NCBI RefSeq assembly: GCF_048066115.1
Contig: NZ_JBLTYX010000001.1
Span: 930,001 to 994,000, forward strand
Source of the DNA: Niveispirillum sp048066115
GTDB taxonomy: Bacteria; Pseudomonadota; Alphaproteobacteria; Azospirillales; Azospirillaceae
Reading direction: 5' to 3'
Length of the DNA: 64,000 bases
How positions within the stretch are numbered: the first letter of the stretch is position 1; the number at the start of each line of letters is the position of its first letter. Of the stretch, positions 18,193 through 27,765 are shown one piece after another. The position numbers were made by a program, and so were the translations under genes. The notes beneath the pieces are model-generated. The model worked only from the letters and a program-made list of their open reading frames with translations, had not been told where the DNA came from and searched no databases.

Positions 18193-18280
18193 CTACCGTC
18201 ACCCCGGCGAAGGCCGGGGCCCAAGTGACAAGCGCTTCGCTCTACGATATGGGCCCCGGCCTTCGCCGGGGTGACGGTAG
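18193..18280. repeat. REP-like 31-base perfect inverted repeat between convergent genes
   Basis: Two 31-base arms (18193-18223 and 18250-18280) are perfectly complementary around a 26-base loop. Each arm contains the ACCCCGGCGAAGGCCGGGGC core, which by itself folds into a smaller hairpin. Repeats with this core are frequent in intergenic spaces of many alphaproteobacteria. It lies between the convergent tetR and paaZ genes and could stop transcription from both sides, though there is no clear T-run. Confidence 0.85.
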
Positions 18281-18330
18281 TGAGAGTGGCAACGATGGTG
18301 CCCAGAGGGTTGGCCAGGAAAGCAGATGCC

Positions 18331-20346
18331 TCAAACCGCGTTCATCGTCAGCAAATCATAGGTGGCGACCAGTTCGCCCGCCTGGTTGGTGACGGCCACG
18401 TTCCAGCGCACTTCCCCCATCTCCGGGGTCTTGGCGGTCTTCTCCTTCGCCGTCAGGGCCGCCTGGATGCTGTCGCCAGGCTTCACCGGCTTGATGAAGC
18501 GCAGGCCTTCCAGCCCGTAATTGGCCAGCACCGGGCCGGGGGCGGGATCGACGAACAGGCCGGCGGCAAAGGACAGGATCAGATAGCCATGGGCCACGCG
18601 CCCGCCGAAGATCGGGCTGGCCCTGGCCGCCTCCTCATCCATATGGGCATAGAAGGTGTCACCGGTGAAGTGGGCGAAATGCTCGATATCCTCCAGCGTG
18701 ATGGTGCGGGCCGCCGTCACCTTGGTATAGCCGATGGAAAGTTCGCCAAAGCGCAGGCGGAAGGGATGCACCTCCCCCTCTTGCCGGCTGGCCCCAGTCA
18801 GCCAAGTGCCGGTGACGACCGACAGCATGTCGGGGGAGCCCTGCAGGGCCGTGCGCTGCATGTAATGCTTCACGCCGCGGATGCCGCCCATCTCCTCCCC
18901 GCCGCCGGCACGGCCGGGGCCACCATGCACCAGCACCGGCAGGGGCGAGCCATGGCCAGTGCTTTCCCTGGCGCAATCGCGGTTCAGGATATGGATGCGG
19001 CCATGGAACGACCCCAGACCGAGCAGCAGCTCCGTCGCCACGGAAGGATCATGGGTGACGATGGACAGGGCCAGCGACCCCTTGCCGCGATTGGCCAGGG
19101 CCGCCGCATGCGCCAGGTCGCGATAGGGCATCAGCGTCGCCACTGGCCCGAACGCCTCCACCTCATGCAGCAGTTCCGCCTTGTCCGGATCGTCGGTGCG
19201 CAACAGCACGGGCGCGATGAAGGCGCCGCGTTCATCGGCTCCCGCAACCGGCCCGCCATCGCCATGGACGATGCGTGCCTCCTGCGACAGCAGTGCGATC
19301 TTCGCCCGCACATCGGCCAGTTGCGTCGTGCCGACCAGGGCACCCATCGTCACACTCTCGCTCGCCGGATCGCCCACCACCACCTTGGACAGGGCGGTTT
19401 TCAGTGCCGCCTGCACCTCATCGATCAGCGACGCGGGCACCAGGGCGCGGCGGATGGCGGTGCATTTCTGCCCGGCCTTCACCGTCATCTCCCGCACAAC
19501 CTCCTTCACGAACAGCGCGAATTCCGGGCTGTCCGGGGTGGCATCGGGGCCCAGGATGGCGGCGTTCAAACTGTCGCGCTCCGCCACGAAACGCACGCCC
19601 TCGCGTGCGATGGCGGGATGGTTCTGCAATTTGGCGGCGGTCTGGGCCGACCCGGTGAAGGACACCACGTCCTGGCCGGTCAGATGCTCGAACAGGTCGC
19701 CCGTGGCGCCCACGATCAGTTGCAGGGCGCCGGGCGGCAGCAGGCCCGTATCGATCATGATGCGGAACGCCGCCTTGGTAACGTACGCCGTGGCCGTACC
19801 CGGCTTCACGATGGCCGGCACGCCGGCCAGCAGCGTCGGCGCCAGCTTTTCCAGCATGCCCCAGACGGGGAAGTTGAAGGCGTTGATATGCACGGCCGCG
19901 CCCTGCAACGGCGTATAGACATGCTGGCCGATGAAGCCACCACGCTTGGACAGCACCTCCGTATCGCCATCGATCAGCAGGCGGGCATTGGGCAGCTCCC
20001 GCCGCCCCTTGGAGGCATAGGCGAACAGCGTGCCGGCCCCGCCCTCGATATCGATCCAGTTGTCGGTGCGCGTGGCGCCGGTATGGACGGCCAGCGCGTA
20101 CAGTTCCTCCTTGCGGGCCGTGATGGCCTCGGCCAGCCCCTTCAACAGACGGGCGCGCTCATGGAAGGTCATGGCGCGCAGGGCCGGGCCGCCGACCACA
20201 CGCGCATGGCGCAACATGGCGGCGAAGTCCAGCCCCTGGCTGCTGGTTTCTGCCACGATGCTCCCGTCCAGGGCGGACGGGATGGCCACCAGCCCGGTAT
20301 CGGCCTGCACCCACCGGTCCAACGCGTAATTGTTCAAAATCGGCAT
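18331..20346 (-). CDS. paaZ: PaaZ, bifunctional oxepin-CoA hydrolase / 3-oxo-5,6-dehydrosuberyl-CoA semialdehyde dehydrogenase
   Basis: The 671-residue fusion opens the oxepin-CoA ring and oxidises the resulting aldehyde in phenylacetate degradation. Residues 1-515 form an aldehyde dehydrogenase with Glu256 (FVAERDSL) and the nucleophile Cys295 (KAGQKCTAIRR), at the same positions as in the characterised E. coli enzyme. Residues 530-671 form a MaoC-like hydratase domain with FTGDTFYAHMDEEAA and GGRVAHGYLIL. The gene is followed by the REP-like repeat and preceded by paaG (20 bases). Both lie opposite paaH, and the shared spacer holds a PaaR operator. Confidence 0.97.
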   Translation of the reverse strand: MPILNNYALDRWVQADTGLVAIPSALDGSIVAETSSQGLDFAAMLRHARVVGGPALRAMTFHERARLLKGLAEAITARKEELYALAVHTGATRTDNWIDIEGGAGTLFAYASKGRRELPNARLLIDGDTEVLSKRGGFIGQHVYTPLQGAAVHINAFNFPVWGMLEKLAPTLLAGVPAIVKPGTATAYVTKAAFRIMIDTGLLPPGALQLIVGATGDLFEHLTGQDVVSFTGSAQTAAKLQNHPAIAREGVRFVAERDSLNAAILGPDATPDSPEFALFVKEVVREMTVKAGQKCTAIRRALVPASLIDEVQAALKTALSKVVVGDPASESVTMGALVGTTQLADVRAKIALLSQEARIVHGDGGPVAGADERGAFIAPVLLRTDDPDKAELLHEVEAFGPVATLMPYRDLAHAAALANRGKGSLALSIVTHDPSVATELLLGLGSFHGRIHILNRDCARESTGHGSPLPVLVHGGPGRAGGGEEMGGIRGVKHYMQRTALQGSPDMLSVVTGTWLTGASRQEGEVHPFRLRFGELSIGYTKVTAARTITLEDIEHFAHFTGDTFYAHMDEEAARASPIFGGRVAHGYLILSFAAGLFVDPAPGPVLANYGLEGLRFIKPVKPGDSIQAALTAKEKTAKTPEMGEVRWNVAVTNQAGELVATYDLLTMNAV

Positions 20347-20366
20347 ATTTCAATCCTCCCAGATAC

Positions 20367-21155
20367 TTATCGTCCCGTGAAACGCGGCTGGCGCTTCTCC
20401 AGGAAGGCGGCCACGCCCTCCCGGTAATCGTCGGTACGGCCCAGCGCCCGCTGGTGGTCGCGTTCGGCATCCAACTGCTGGTCCAGGGGCACGGACCAGC
20501 CGGCGCGGATCGCCTGTTTGATGCGGGCCAGCCCTTGCGTGGGGGCCTGGGCCATGCGGGCCGCCAGTACATCAACCGTGGCCGTCAGGTCGGCATCGTC
20601 GGCCACGTCCCAGATCAGGCCCCACTCCCTGGCCTGTTCGGCCGGCAGCGGCATGCCCGTCAGCGCCAGGCCCAGGGCGCGGGCGTGACCGACATGGCGC
20701 GGCAGGGTCCAGGTGCCGCCACTGTCGGGCACCAGGCCGATATTGGCGAAGGGCTGGATGAACTTGGCCGACCGCGCCGCGATGACGATGTCGCAGGCCA
20801 GGGCCACATTGGCCCCCGCCCCGGCGGCAACACCATTGACGGCGCAGATCACCGGCAGCGGCAGCGCCGTCAGGCGGCGGACCAGGGGGTTGTAGCGGTT
20901 CTCCAGCGACAGTCCCAGATCCACACCATCGCCCCCCGGCGACACGGCGCGATCCGACAGGTCCTGGCCGGCGCAGAAGCCGCGCCCCGCCCCGGTCAGC
21001 ACCAGCACGCGGGCCGCTCCCGGCTTCTCCACCTCGGTCAGCGCCTCGGCCACTTCCGCATGCATCTGCACCGTGAAGCTGTTCAGCCGGTCGGGGCGGT
21101 TCAGCGTCAGCCGTGCCACGCCGTCTTGGACATCGAACAGGATGGTCTCGAACAT
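20367..21155 (-). CDS. paaG: PaaG, 1,2-epoxyphenylacetyl-CoA isomerase
   Basis: The crotonase-fold protein has 262 residues and converts ring-1,2-epoxyphenylacetyl-CoA to oxepin-CoA. It starts MFETILFDVQDG and contains the oxyanion-hole blocks GRGFCAGQDLSDR and VNGVAAGAGANVALACD, and the catalytic aspartate in LVPDSGGTWTLPRHVG, which separates PaaG from ordinary hydratases. GGAGGG lies nine bases before this ATG but only two before an alternative ATG at 21161, so 21155 is preferred. It is co-transcribed with paaZ. Confidence 0.94.
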   Translation of the reverse strand: MFETILFDVQDGVARLTLNRPDRLNSFTVQMHAEVAEALTEVEKPGAARVLVLTGAGRGFCAGQDLSDRAVSPGGDGVDLGLSLENRYNPLVRRLTALPLPVICAVNGVAAGAGANVALACDIVIAARSAKFIQPFANIGLVPDSGGTWTLPRHVGHARALGLALTGMPLPAEQAREWGLIWDVADDADLTATVDVLAARMAQAPTQGLARIKQAIRAGWSVPLDQQLDAERDHQRALGRTDDYREGVAAFLEKRQPRFTGR

Positions 21156-21203
21156 GGGCATGGCCCTCCACTGGCGACGGTCGTCCCGTCGGAATAATTA
21201 ATA

Positions 21204-21219
21204 GAATGACTGGTCGGTC
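21204..21219. promoter_or_regulatory. PaaR operator in the paaG/paaH divergent promoter
   Basis: GAATGACTGGTCGGTC is a degenerate copy of the palindrome GACCG-N6-CGGTC seen intact at 23968 and 34866. It shares the 16 bases CTGGTCGGTCTATTAT (21210-21225) exactly with the paaA promoter. It lies between the divergent starts of paaG and paaH, so one protein could control both. TATTAT at 21220-21225 may serve as the -10 box for paaH. Confidence 0.7.
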
Positions 21220-21260
21220 TATTATTGACAAGCCCTAATTCCCCGGCTTAGCTATCCCCC

Positions 21261-22733
21261 ATGCGAACCATTCCAGGAACAGAGGCGCCCGTGGGCGTCG
21301 TCGGTGCCGGTGCCATGGGTGCCGGCATCGCAGAGGTCGCGGCGGCCGCCGGCCACCGCGTGGTGGTGCTTGACGTCGGTGCGGCGGCGCTGGACAGGGG
21401 GCGCAGCATTGTCGATGCCTCGCTGGCCGGCCGGGTGAAACGCGGCGCGCTGGCACAAACGGATGCGGACGCCATCCGCGCCCGCCTGTCCTTCACTGAA
21501 GACATCACCGACCTCGGCCCCTGCGCCCTGGTGGTGGAGGCGATCGTGGAACAGACGGCGGCCAAGGCCAGCCTGTTCGCCCGGCTGGAGCGCGTGCTGG
21601 CGCCGGATGCCATCATCGCGTCCAACACGTCATCCCTGCCCATCTCCGGCCTGGCCACCAGCCTGAAACGGCCGGAACGGTTCGTGGGCCTGCATTTCTT
21701 CAACCCCGCCCCGGTGATGAAGCTGGTGGAGGTGGTGACCATCCGCGACAACCCGGCCGGTCTCGCCCCGATGCTGGTCGATCTGATGCGCCGCTGGGGC
21801 AAGGTACCGGTGCTGGCCGCCGATGTGCCGGGCTTCATCGTCAACCGCGTGGCAAGGCCCTATTATGCCGAGGGGTTCCTGGCCCTGGGTGAGGGGCTGG
21901 ACGCCGCCTCCATCGACCATGCGCTGAAGGCAGCCGGCGGTTTCCGCATGGGGCCGCTGGAACTGGCCGACCTGATCGGCCATGACGTCAATTACGCCGT
22001 CGCCAGTTCCGTTTACGGCGCCTATGCCGGCAGGACCCGCTTCCGCCCGCAGGCCGCACAGAAGGCGCTGGTCGAGGCCGGCCATCTGGGCCGCAAGACC
22101 GGCCGGGGGGTGTTCGTGACCGGGGAAAAGCCGGTCGTGCCTTTGGAACCGTCCGCCGCCGCCCCTGCCCGCGTGTGCTTTGGCGAGGGGCTGGTATCGC
22201 TGTGTGCGAACGCGGCGGGTGACGCCACCCTGTCCGCCAATGCCATCCTGATCGACGGCATCCTGCTGCGCCTGGGTGATGGCCGCACGGCCGCTTCACT
22301 GGCGGCGGAGGATGGCCGGACCCGGATCATGCTGGACATGGCGCGCGACTTCACCACGGCTCCGACCCTGGTGGCCAGCCTGGCCGACCCGCAGGATCGG
22401 GCGGCGCGCGCCGCTTTCGCCGGCTTCGCCCAATCCCTGGGCAAGGGCGCCCTGCTGCTGCCCGACCGGCCGGGCGGGCTGGTCCTGCGCACCCTGGCGC
22501 AGCTGGCCAATTGCGCCGCCGATGCCGCCCATGAAAGGGTCGCCGACGCCGCCGGCATCGACGCCGCCATGATCCACGGCGCCAACCATCCGCAGGGCCC
22601 CCTGGCCTGGGTAGCGCAAGCCGGCGCGGCCCATGTCCGTAAGGTCTTGCGGAACCTGGCCGAGGCCACCGGCGACGCCCTGTACCTGCCCAGCGACGGT
22701 TTCAATTTTGCCGACGAAGACGGAGAGAAATGA
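21261..22733 (+). CDS. paaH: PaaH, 3-hydroxyadipyl-CoA dehydrogenase
   Basis: The 490-residue protein oxidises 3-hydroxyadipyl-CoA to 3-oxoadipyl-CoA with NAD+. The N-terminal Rossmann domain begins with GVVGAGAMGAGIAE (12-25), followed by ASNTSSLPIS and the catalytic LHFFNPAPVMKLVEV. Two 3HCDH C-terminal domains follow, as in long PaaH proteins. There is no Shine-Dalgarno sequence in front of the ATG, and the likely -10 box is only about 35 bases upstream, so the leader is short. The stop overlaps the paaJ start (ATGA, 22730-22733). Confidence 0.95.
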   Translation: MRTIPGTEAPVGVVGAGAMGAGIAEVAAAAGHRVVVLDVGAAALDRGRSIVDASLAGRVKRGALAQTDADAIRARLSFTEDITDLGPCALVVEAIVEQTAAKASLFARLERVLAPDAIIASNTSSLPISGLATSLKRPERFVGLHFFNPAPVMKLVEVVTIRDNPAGLAPMLVDLMRRWGKVPVLAADVPGFIVNRVARPYYAEGFLALGEGLDAASIDHALKAAGGFRMGPLELADLIGHDVNYAVASSVYGAYAGRTRFRPQAAQKALVEAGHLGRKTGRGVFVTGEKPVVPLEPSAAAPARVCFGEGLVSLCANAAGDATLSANAILIDGILLRLGDGRTAASLAAEDGRTRIMLDMARDFTTAPTLVASLADPQDRAARAAFAGFAQSLGKGALLLPDRPGGLVLRTLAQLANCAADAAHERVADAAGIDAAMIHGANHPQGPLAWVAQAGAAHVRKVLRNLAEATGDALYLPSDGFNFADEDGEK

Positions 22734-23938
22734 CCATGGCCGACGCCTTCATCTGTGACGGCTTGCGCACGCCCATCGGCCGCTATGCCGGGGTGTTGTC
22801 GCCCGTGCGCGCCGACGATCTGGCCGCCATTCCCATCAAGGCCTTGCTGGAACGGCTTCCCGCCCTGGCCAGCGCCCGGTTCGACGACGTGATCCTGGGC
22901 TGCGCCAACCAGGCCGGGGAGGATAACCGCAACGTGGCCCGCATGGCGGCACTGCTGGCCGGGCTGGGGGCGCAGGCGCCGGGCACCACAATCAACCGCC
23001 TCTGCGGTTCCGGGCTGGACGCCGTGGGCATGGCCGCCCGCGCCATCAAGGCCGGGGAGGCCCATTTGATCCTGGCCGGCGGGGTGGAGGGCATGAGCCG
23101 CGCCCCCTTCGTCCAGGGCAAGGCCGAGAGCGCCTTTTCGCGCGAGGCGCGGATCTTCGACACCACCATCGGCTGGCGCTTCGTCAACCCGCTTATGCAC
23201 AAGGGTTTCGGCACTGACAGCATGCCGGAGACGGCGGAGAATGTGGCCGATGATTTCGCCATCTCGCGTGCCGATCAGGACGCCTTTGCGGTCCGTAGTC
23301 AGGCCCGCGCGGCGGCGGCCCAGGCCAATGGCCGTCTGGCCGCCGAGATCACGCCCGTCACGATCGCCCAGCGCAAGGGGGCACCCCTGGTGGTGGACAA
23401 GGATGAACATCCCCGCGCCACCAGCCTGGAGACGCTGGCTGGGCTGAAACCCATCGTGCGGCCCGGCGGCACGGTGACAGCCGGCAACGCGTCGGGCGTC
23501 AATGACGGGGCGGCGGCCGTGATCGTCGCCTCCGCGGCGGCCGTCGAACGGTACGGGCTGATCCCCCGCGCCCGCGTGCTGGGCATGGCCACGGCCGGCG
23601 TGCCGCCGCGCATCATGGGCATCGGCCCGGCACCGGCCACGCTGATCCTGCTGGAACGGCTGGGCCTGTCCATTGCCGACATCGACGTGGTGGAGTTGAA
23701 CGAGGCGTTCGCGGCGCAGGGGCTGGCCGTGCTGCGCCAGTTGGGCCTGTCCGACGATGCGCCCCACGTGAACCCCAATGGCGGCGCCATCGCGCTGGGT
23801 CATCCGCTGGGCATGTCGGGCACGCGGCTGGTGATCACGGCGACGGAGGAGCTGCTGCGCCGGGGCGCACGCCGTGCGCTGTGCACCATGTGCATCGGGG
23901 TCGGACAGGGCATCGCCCTGGCTTTGGAACGGGTGTGA
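22730..23938 (+). CDS. paaJ: PaaJ-type thiolase (3-oxoadipyl-CoA / 3-oxo-5,6-dehydrosuberyl-CoA thiolase)
   Basis: The thiolase has 402 residues. The acyl-accepting cysteine lies in NRLCGSGLDAVGMA, the histidine in NPNGGAIALGHPLGMSG and the second cysteine in CTMCIGVGQG. It cleaves 3-oxoadipyl-CoA to succinyl-CoA and acetyl-CoA and also acts earlier on the dehydrosuberyl intermediate. It is translationally coupled to paaH. A second ATG at 22736 is possible (CGGAGAG is ten bases before it). Position beside paaH supports PaaJ over PcaF. Confidence 0.94.
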   Translation: MTMADAFICDGLRTPIGRYAGVLSPVRADDLAAIPIKALLERLPALASARFDDVILGCANQAGEDNRNVARMAALLAGLGAQAPGTTINRLCGSGLDAVGMAARAIKAGEAHLILAGGVEGMSRAPFVQGKAESAFSREARIFDTTIGWRFVNPLMHKGFGTDSMPETAENVADDFAISRADQDAFAVRSQARAAAAQANGRLAAEITPVTIAQRKGAPLVVDKDEHPRATSLETLAGLKPIVRPGGTVTAGNASGVNDGAAAVIVASAAAVERYGLIPRARVLGMATAGVPPRIMGIGPAPATLILLERLGLSIADIDVVELNEAFAAQGLAVLRQLGLSDDAPHVNPNGGAIALGHPLGMSGTRLVITATEELLRRGARRALCTMCIGVGQGIALALERV

Positions 23939-23965
23939 CCATCCAATTTTGCTTCGCATAATTAA

Positions 23966-23992
23966 TTGACCGTCTGGTCGGTCTATTATAAT
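23966..23992 (+). promoter_or_regulatory. paaA promoter with PaaR operator between -35 and -10
   Basis: GACCGTCTGGTCGGTC (23968-23983) is a palindrome with arms GACCG/CGGTC. It lies between a possible -35 TTGACC (23966-23971) and a perfect TATAAT (23987-23992), separated by 15 bases. A bound repressor would cover the promoter. The paaA ATG is 30 bases downstream of the -10 box. The site matches 34866-34881 at 14 of 16 positions. Confidence 0.75.
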
Positions 23993-24021
23993 CTACCCAA
24001 ACGAACCAGGAAGAGGTCCCG

Positions 24022-25002
<981 letters not shown>

Positions 25003-25007
25003 TCGCA

Positions 25008-25110
25008 GGTCAGAACTTATGACCGTGGTTGTTACAGGCCGGCGACCGCCGGCCCGGCGCCCATGCGCCGTGAGCCAAGCCGCCGGATGGCGGCGCCCGG
25101 CGCTTGAGGG
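25008..25110 (+). ncRNA. Copy 1 of a four-copy multi-hairpin intergenic element (paaA-paaB spacer)
   Basis: In order: hairpin A GGTCA/TGACC (25008-25024), hairpin B CCGGC[GACC]GCCGG (25039-25052), hairpin C GGCGC[CCAT]GCGCC (25056-25069), unpaired GTGAGCCAAGC (25070-25080), hairpin D GCCGCC[GGAT]GGCGGC (25079-25094) and a tail GCCCGGCGCTTGAGG. Loops and the AGCCAAGC stretch match the other three copies while stem sequences differ but still pair. It is in the direction of transcription and ends just before the paaB ribosome-binding site. No known RNA family could be named. It may act on mRNA processing or stability, or be a mobile palindromic repeat. Confidence 0.6.
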
Positions 25111-25129
25111 AACAAAAAAGGAATAAACC

Positions 25130-25414
25130 ATGTCCCAGCAATGGCCCCTGTGGGAAGTATTCATCCGGTCGAAGAACGGCCTGTCGCACCGGCATGTCGG
25201 CTCCGTCCACGCCGCCGACCCGGACATGGCCATCCGCCATGCCCGCGATACCTATACAAGGCGGATGGAGGGGGTGAGCCTGTGGGTGGTGCCGTCGGCC
25301 GCCATCACCGCGTCCGACCCGGCCCAGTCCGGCCCGCTGTTCGACCCGGCCGCCGACAAGGTCTATCGCCACCCGACCTTCTATCAGGTGCCCGACCACA
25401 TCAAGCATATCTGA
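25130..25414 (+). CDS. paaB: PaaB, phenylacetyl-CoA 1,2-epoxidase subunit
   Basis: The 94-residue PaaB is recognisable by WPLWEVFIRSKNGLSHRHVGSVHA and the ARDTYTRRMEGVSLWVVPS block. It is a structural subunit of the epoxidase that bridges PaaAC heterodimers. AAGGAATAAACC precedes the ATG directly after the structured element. The next gene, paaC, follows after 11 bases. Length and motifs are complete. Confidence 0.96.
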   Translation: MSQQWPLWEVFIRSKNGLSHRHVGSVHAADPDMAIRHARDTYTRRMEGVSLWVVPSAAITASDPAQSGPLFDPAADKVYRHPTFYQVPDHIKHI

Positions 25415-25425
25415 GGGCCGCCCCC

Positions 25426-26181
25426 ATGTCCGACACAGCCTATTTCGACTATCTCCTGCGCCTGGGCGATGACAGCCTGGTGCTGGGCCAGCGGCTTGGC
25501 GAATGGTGCGGGCACGCGCCGACGCTGGAGATCGACCTGTCGCTGGCCAATATCGCGCTGGACCTGATCGGGCAGGCGACATATCTGCTGGGCCATGCCG
25601 GCGCGGTGGAGAAGGCCGGCCGCGACGCCGACAATCTCGCCTTCCATCGCGACGCGCTGGATTTCCGCAACTGCCTGCTGGTCGAACAGCCCAATGGCGA
25701 TTTCGCCCAGACCATCGCGCGGCAGTTCCTGTTCTCCACATACCAGCGCCTGCTGCTGGAAAAGCTGGCCGCCTCACCCGATACGCAGCTGGCCGCCATC
25801 GCCGCCAAGGCGGTGAAGGAGGTCGCATATCATGCCGACCTGGCCGCCGGCTGGGTGGTGCGTCTGGGTGACGGGACGGAGGAGAGCCGGTGCCGCATGA
25901 TCGAGGGGCTGGAATGGATGGCCCGCTTCAAAGATGAGCTGTTCGTGATGGACGCGCTGGAAATCGGCCTGTCGGCACGCGGCATCGCGGTGGACAAGGC
26001 GGCATTGCGCCCCGCCTTCGATGCCGCCATCGCCACGACCCTGGCCGAGGCCACGCTGCCGCCGCTCCCGGCCCACCGTCCCGTCCTGGGCGGGCGCACC
26101 GGTCATCACAGCGAGCATCTGGGCCATCTGCTGGCACCCATGCAATATCTCCAGCGGGCCTATCCCGACGCGGTCTGGTGA
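25426..26181 (+). CDS. paaC: PaaC, phenylacetyl-CoA 1,2-epoxidase structural subunit
   Basis: The 251-residue ferritin-like protein is homologous to PaaA but without a working diiron site. It opens with YFDYLLRLGDDSLVLGQRLGEWCGHAP and holds the block VEQPNGDFAQTIARQFLFS. It forms the stable PaaAC core of the epoxidase. The ATG at 25426 is set by the frame and the N-terminus typical of the family. Its stop is four bases before the paaD start. Confidence 0.96.
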   Translation: MSDTAYFDYLLRLGDDSLVLGQRLGEWCGHAPTLEIDLSLANIALDLIGQATYLLGHAGAVEKAGRDADNLAFHRDALDFRNCLLVEQPNGDFAQTIARQFLFSTYQRLLLEKLAASPDTQLAAIAAKAVKEVAYHADLAAGWVVRLGDGTEESRCRMIEGLEWMARFKDELFVMDALEIGLSARGIAVDKAALRPAFDAAIATTLAEATLPPLPAHRPVLGGRTGHHSEHLGHLLAPMQYLQRAYPDAVW

Positions 26182-26185
26182 TGCC

Positions 26186-26671
26186 ATGAAGGGCCCCGTT
26201 GACGCTGCCCGCGTGATGGAAGTGCTGTCCACGGTGCCCGACCCGGAGATCCCGGCCGTGTCCATCGTCGATCTGGGCATCGTGCGCGGGGTGGATGCGG
26301 GTCGTGCCGCCGTGCTGCTGACCCCCACCTACACGGGCTGCCCCGCCACGCTGGCCATCGAGATGGCGGTGCGGCGCACCCTGGCCGACCATGGGCTGGG
26401 CCATCTGGATGTCGAGACCGTGCTGTCGCCGCCCTGGACCACCGACTGGATCAGTGCCGATGGGCGGGAAAAGCTGCGGGCCTATGGCATCGCGCCGCCG
26501 CCACCCGGTGCCGCATCCGCCAGCCTGCGCGGTGGGGCCCTGCCCACCCAATGCCCGCGCTGCGGGTCCACGCGCACGGATGAGATCAGCCGCTTCGGGT
26601 CCACCCCCTGCAAGGCGCTGTGGCGCTGCCAGGACTGTCTGGAACCGTTCGACCGTTTCAAATGCCATTGA
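26186..26671 (+). CDS. paaD: PaaD, Fe-S assembly factor of the phenylacetyl-CoA epoxidase
   Basis: The protein has 161 residues. Residues 1-100 are a DUF59/MIP18 domain (TVPDPEIPAVSIVDLGIV, TPTYTGCPA), and the C-terminal tail carries zinc-finger-like cysteine pairs (CPRCGS, then CQDC). PaaD is needed for maturation of the epoxidase, probably of the PaaE iron-sulphur cluster. It lies between paaC (4 bases) and paaE (14 bases). No oddities are seen. Confidence 0.95.
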   Translation: MKGPVDAARVMEVLSTVPDPEIPAVSIVDLGIVRGVDAGRAAVLLTPTYTGCPATLAIEMAVRRTLADHGLGHLDVETVLSPPWTTDWISADGREKLRAYGIAPPPPGAASASLRGGALPTQCPRCGSTRTDEISRFGSTPCKALWRCQDCLEPFDRFKCH

Positions 26672-26685
26672 AGGACAATCAACCC

Positions 26686-27765
26686 ATGTCCACCGGCTTC
26701 CACCCCCTGACCATCGCCGAAATCCGCCGGGAAACCGCCGATGCCATCTCCATCCGCTTCGACGTGCCCGACGCGCTGAAGCCGGTCTTCGCCTTCAAGC
26801 CGGGCCAGCATTTGACGCTGCGCGCCGACCTGGACGGGCAGGATGTGCGCCGCAACTATTCCCTCTGCGTCGCCCCGCAGGAAGGCGAGTTGCGGGTGGC
26901 CATCAAGCGTGTGGCCGGCGGCCTGTTCTCCAGCTTCGCCAACCAGGGGCTGGCGCCCGGCATGGTGATGCAGGTGATGGCGCCGCATGGTGCCTTCACC
27001 TGGGCCTTTGATGCCGATGCTTCCAACCATTATGTCGGTTTCGCCGGCGGGTCGGGCATCACGCCCGTGCTGTCGCTGCTGAAATCCGCCCTGCTGGCCG
27101 AACCCAACAGCCGCTTCACCCTGCTCTATGGCAACCGCGACAGCGCCTCCATCATCTTCCTGGAGGAACTGGCGGCACTGAAGGACCGGTTCATGCAACG
27201 CCTCTCCATCCTGCATTTCCTGGAGGATGAAGAAGAGGAGGTGGCGCTGTTCAACGGCCGCCTGGACCGGGCCAAATGCGCGGAGCTGCTGGAACGACGG
27301 GTCATCCCGGCCGCCGACATCGCCGCCTTCTTCATCTGCGGCCCCGGCCCGATGATGGATGCGGTGGAACACAGCCTGCTGGAGAGCGGCGTGGCGCGGG
27401 ACAAGGTGCTGCTGGAACGCTTCACCATCGACCGGCCCGACGCGGCACAGGCCGCGGCATCGGCCGCGCGGGCGGAAGCGGCGGCAGGCGCCAAGGTGGT
27501 GCTGGTCCTGGACGGACGGCGCCGGTCGATCAGCTTCGATCCCGCCCTGGGCAATATCCTGGAGAATGCGCGGGCCGCCGGCCTGCCCGCCCCCTATGCC
27601 TGCAAGGCCGGGGTCTGCGCCACCTGCCGGGCCAAACTGGTCAGCGGCACGGTGGAGATGGGGGCCAATTACGGGCTGACGGCGGCGGAGGTGGCGGCCG
27701 GCTATATCCTGACCTGCCAGTCGGTGCCGGTGGGGACGGATGTGGTGGTGGATTATGACGGCTAA
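26686..27765 (+). CDS. paaE: PaaE, reductase of the phenylacetyl-CoA epoxidase
   Basis: The 359-residue flavoprotein delivers NADPH electrons to PaaA. The FAD-binding RNYSL is at 56-60, the nicotinamide-binding GGSGITPV follows, and a C-terminal plant-type ferredoxin domain has Cys306, Cys311, Cys314 and Cys344. AAGGA lies 11 bases before the ATG. Its 3' end overlaps the paaF start by 11 bases, so the two are coupled. Confidence 0.96.
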   Translation: MSTGFHPLTIAEIRRETADAISIRFDVPDALKPVFAFKPGQHLTLRADLDGQDVRRNYSLCVAPQEGELRVAIKRVAGGLFSSFANQGLAPGMVMQVMAPHGAFTWAFDADASNHYVGFAGGSGITPVLSLLKSALLAEPNSRFTLLYGNRDSASIIFLEELAALKDRFMQRLSILHFLEDEEEEVALFNGRLDRAKCAELLERRVIPAADIAAFFICGPGPMMDAVEHSLLESGVARDKVLLERFTIDRPDAAQAAASAARAEAAAGAKVVLVLDGRRRSISFDPALGNILENARAAGLPAPYACKAGVCATCRAKLVSGTVEMGANYGLTAAEVAAGYILTCQSVPVGTDVVVDYDG

